NCBI RefSeq assembly: GCF_027853245.1 | Contig: NZ_JAPTZM010000003.1 | Origin: Atlantibacter subterraneus | Lineage (GTDB): Bacteria; Pseudomonadota; Gammaproteobacteria; Enterobacterales; Enterobacteriaceae | Reading direction: 5' to 3' (one strand) | Length of the DNA stretch: 64,000 bases | In this document: positions 62,650 through 64,000 of the stretch, in pieces | Layout: each line of letters starts with the position of its first letter | How positions within the stretch are numbered: position 1 is the first letter of the stretch | Program-made: the position numbers and the translations under genes | The notes under the pieces: generated by a model | What the model was told of the DNA's origin: nothing | Databases searched by the model: none | What the model saw: only the letters and a program-made list of their open reading frames with translations

Positions 62650-64000
62650 ATGGTTAGCGAAACGAAAACCACACAAGCGCCTGGCTTACGCCGTGAATTA
62701 AAGGCGAGACATCTGACCATGATCGCCATTGGCGGCTCAATCGGCACCGGGCTTTTTGTCGCCTCTGGCGCGACCATTTCCCAGGCGGGCCCCGGCGGCG
62801 CGCTGCTTTCTTATATTCTGATCGGCCTGATGGTCTACTTCCTGATGACCAGCCTCGGCGAACTGGCGGCGTATATGCCGGTGTCCGGTTCCTTTGCCAC
62901 TTATGGTCAGAAGTACGTGGAAGAGGGCTTTGGCTTCGCGCTGGGCTGGAACTACTGGTACAACTGGGCGGTGACCATCGCCGTTGACCTGGTGGCCGCG
63001 CAACTGGTGATGACGTACTGGTTCCCGGATACCCCAGGCTGGATCTGGAGTGCGCTGTTCCTCGCCATCATGTTCCTGATTAACTACATTTCGGTGCGCG
63101 GTTTCGGTGAGACCGAATACTGGTTCTCGCTGATTAAAGTGACTACGGTGATTGTGTTTATCATCGTTGGCATCCTGATGATCCTGGGCATCTTCCAGGG
63201 TTCGCAACCGGCGGGCTGGAGTAACTGGACCGTAGGCGAAGCGCCATTCGCTGGCGGATTTGCCGCGATGATCGGCGTGGCGATGATCGTCGGTTTCTCC
63301 TTCCAGGGCACCGAGCTTATCGGCATTGCGGCAGGCGAATCTGAGAACCCGGAGAAGAACATTCCGCGCGCGGTGCGTCAGGTGTTCTGGCGAATCCTGC
63401 TGTTTTATGTGTTCGCTATTCTGATCATCAGCCTGATTATCCCGTACACCGATCCGAGCCTGCTGCGTAACGATGTCAAAGACATCAGCGTCAGCCCGTT
63501 CACCCTGGTGTTTGAACACGCGGGCCTGCTTTCTGCGGCGGCGATCATGAACGCGGTGATCCTGACGGCGGTGCTGTCGGCGGGTAACTCCGGCATGTAC
63601 GCCTCAACCCGTATGCTGTACACCCTGGCCTGCGACGGCAAAGCGCCGCGTATTTTCGCCAAACTGTCCCGTGGCGGCGTGCCGCGTAACGCGCTGTATG
63701 CCACTACCGTGATTGCCGGTCTGTGCTTCCTGACCTCAATGTTCGGCAACCAGACCGTGTACCTGTGGCTGCTGAATACCTCCGGGATGACCGGCTTTAT
63801 CGCCTGGCTGGGTATCGCTATCAGCCACTATCGCTTCCGTCGCGGCTACGTGATGCAGGGCCACGATATTAACGATCTGCCGTATCGCTCCGGGTTCTTC
63901 CCGCTGGGGCCGATTTTCGCCTTCGTGCTGTGCCTGATTATTACCCTCGGCCAGAACTATGAAGCCTTCCTGTCGGATACCATCGACTGGGGCGGCGTGG
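62650..64000 (+). CDS. lysP: Lysine-specific permease LysP (3' end missing at window edge)
   Basis: Lysine:H+ symporter and co-sensor of CadC. The window holds 450 codons of about 489. Amino acid-polyamine permease fold with MVSETKTTQAPGLRRELKARHLTMIAIGGSIGTG at the start (APC signature GGSIGTGLF) and about eleven of twelve helices present. A TATAAT hexamer at 62538-62543 lies in the 155-bp gap and may be the -10. Close to identical with E. coli LysP. Confidence 0.97.
   Translation, partial: MVSETKTTQAPGLRRELKARHLTMIAIGGSIGTGLFVASGATISQAGPGGALLSYILIGLMVYFLMTSLGELAAYMPVSGSFATYGQKYVEEGFGFALGWNYWYNWAVTIAVDLVAAQLVMTYWFPDTPGWIWSALFLAIMFLINYISVRGFGETEYWFSLIKVTTVIVFIIVGILMILGIFQGSQPAGWSNWTVGEAPFAGGFAAMIGVAMIVGFSFQGTELIGIAAGESENPEKNIPRAVRQVFWRILLFYVFAILIISLIIPYTDPSLLRNDVKDISVSPFTLVFEHAGLLSAAAIMNAVILTAVLSAGNSGMYASTRMLYTLACDGKAPRIFAKLSRGGVPRNALYATTVIAGLCFLTSMFGNQTVYLWLLNTSGMTGFIAWLGIAISHYRFRRGYVMQGHDINDLPYRSGFFPLGPIFAFVLCLIITLGQNYEAFLSDTIDWGGV

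Noticed and set aside
62737..63519. 260-codon open frame antisense to lysP
   Set aside because: Mirror of the lysP codon use. lysP itself is near-identical to its E. coli homologue, so the sense frame is the real one.
1..64000. CRISPR arrays, insertion sequences, prophage or integron
   Set aside because: No regularly spaced repeats, transposase or integrase-like proteins or att-like duplications were found. The tRNA-Pro gene has no visible duplicated 3' end nearby.

Overview
The window is an ordinary, gene-dense, GC-rich chromosome segment from a member of the Enterobacteriaceae. Most genes match Escherichia coli K-12 proteins at nearly the same length and in blocks of the same order, corresponding to the ato-rcs-ompC-ada and proL-yej-spr-fru-nfo-lysP parts of the K-12 map. 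The organism is unlikely to be E. coli itself. It carries mgtE, a D-apionate/tetrulose-type catabolic cluster and an IutA-like receptor between yojI and proL, whereas K-12, from memory, has the nap/ccm/eco/mqo genes there. fruA also sits directly next to nfo. I see no insertion sequence, prophage, CRISPR array or integron.

Layout. (1) 1-5686, minus strand: the ato locus for short-chain fatty acid use (atoS-atoC-atoD-atoA-atoE, the last cut by the window edge), with a sigma-54 promoter and a large palindromic AtoC-type operator. (2) 5860-14004: the Rcs envelope-stress phosphorelay (rcsC facing rcsB-rcsD), then micF and the ompC porin gene. (3) 14113-18684: apbE, the adaptive response genes ada-alkB with an Ada box, and yojI. 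(4) 18858-32895, the accessory block: mgtE; a divergent catabolic cluster; an IutA-like receptor divergent from a siderophore-interacting reductase with Fur-like boxes between; and yedK. (5) 32985-41243: tRNA-Pro(GGG), yejM, yejL, yejK, rplY, radD, rsuA, bcr, yejG. (6) 41247-46773: the yejABEF peptide ABC importer. (7) 46893-54165: pdeN, mepS, lpxT, yeiR, yeiQ, yeiP, yeiW. (8) 54162-64000: setB, the fructose PTS operon fruBKA with two Cra sites, nfo, yeiH, yeiE and lysP (cut by the right edge).

The most interesting region is 20321-28879. An anion-type MFS transporter, an ApnO-like oxidoisomerase, an OiaC-like TIM-barrel decarboxylase, a DhaK/DhaL-type kinase, a triosephosphate-isomerase-like isomerase, an RpiB-like isomerase and a dedicated transaldolase lie in two divergent operons next to a SorC-family regulator. 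Together they can be read as a full route: D-apionate to 3-oxo-isoapionate to L-erythrulose to L-erythrulose-1-P to D-erythrulose-4-P to erythrose-4-P, which the transaldolase feeds into the pentose phosphate pathway. The divergent promoter region carries five copies of a GTTCA-N2-TGAAC-like inverted repeat and a good CRP site. The pathway names rest on remembered family assignments and on context, not on a database search.
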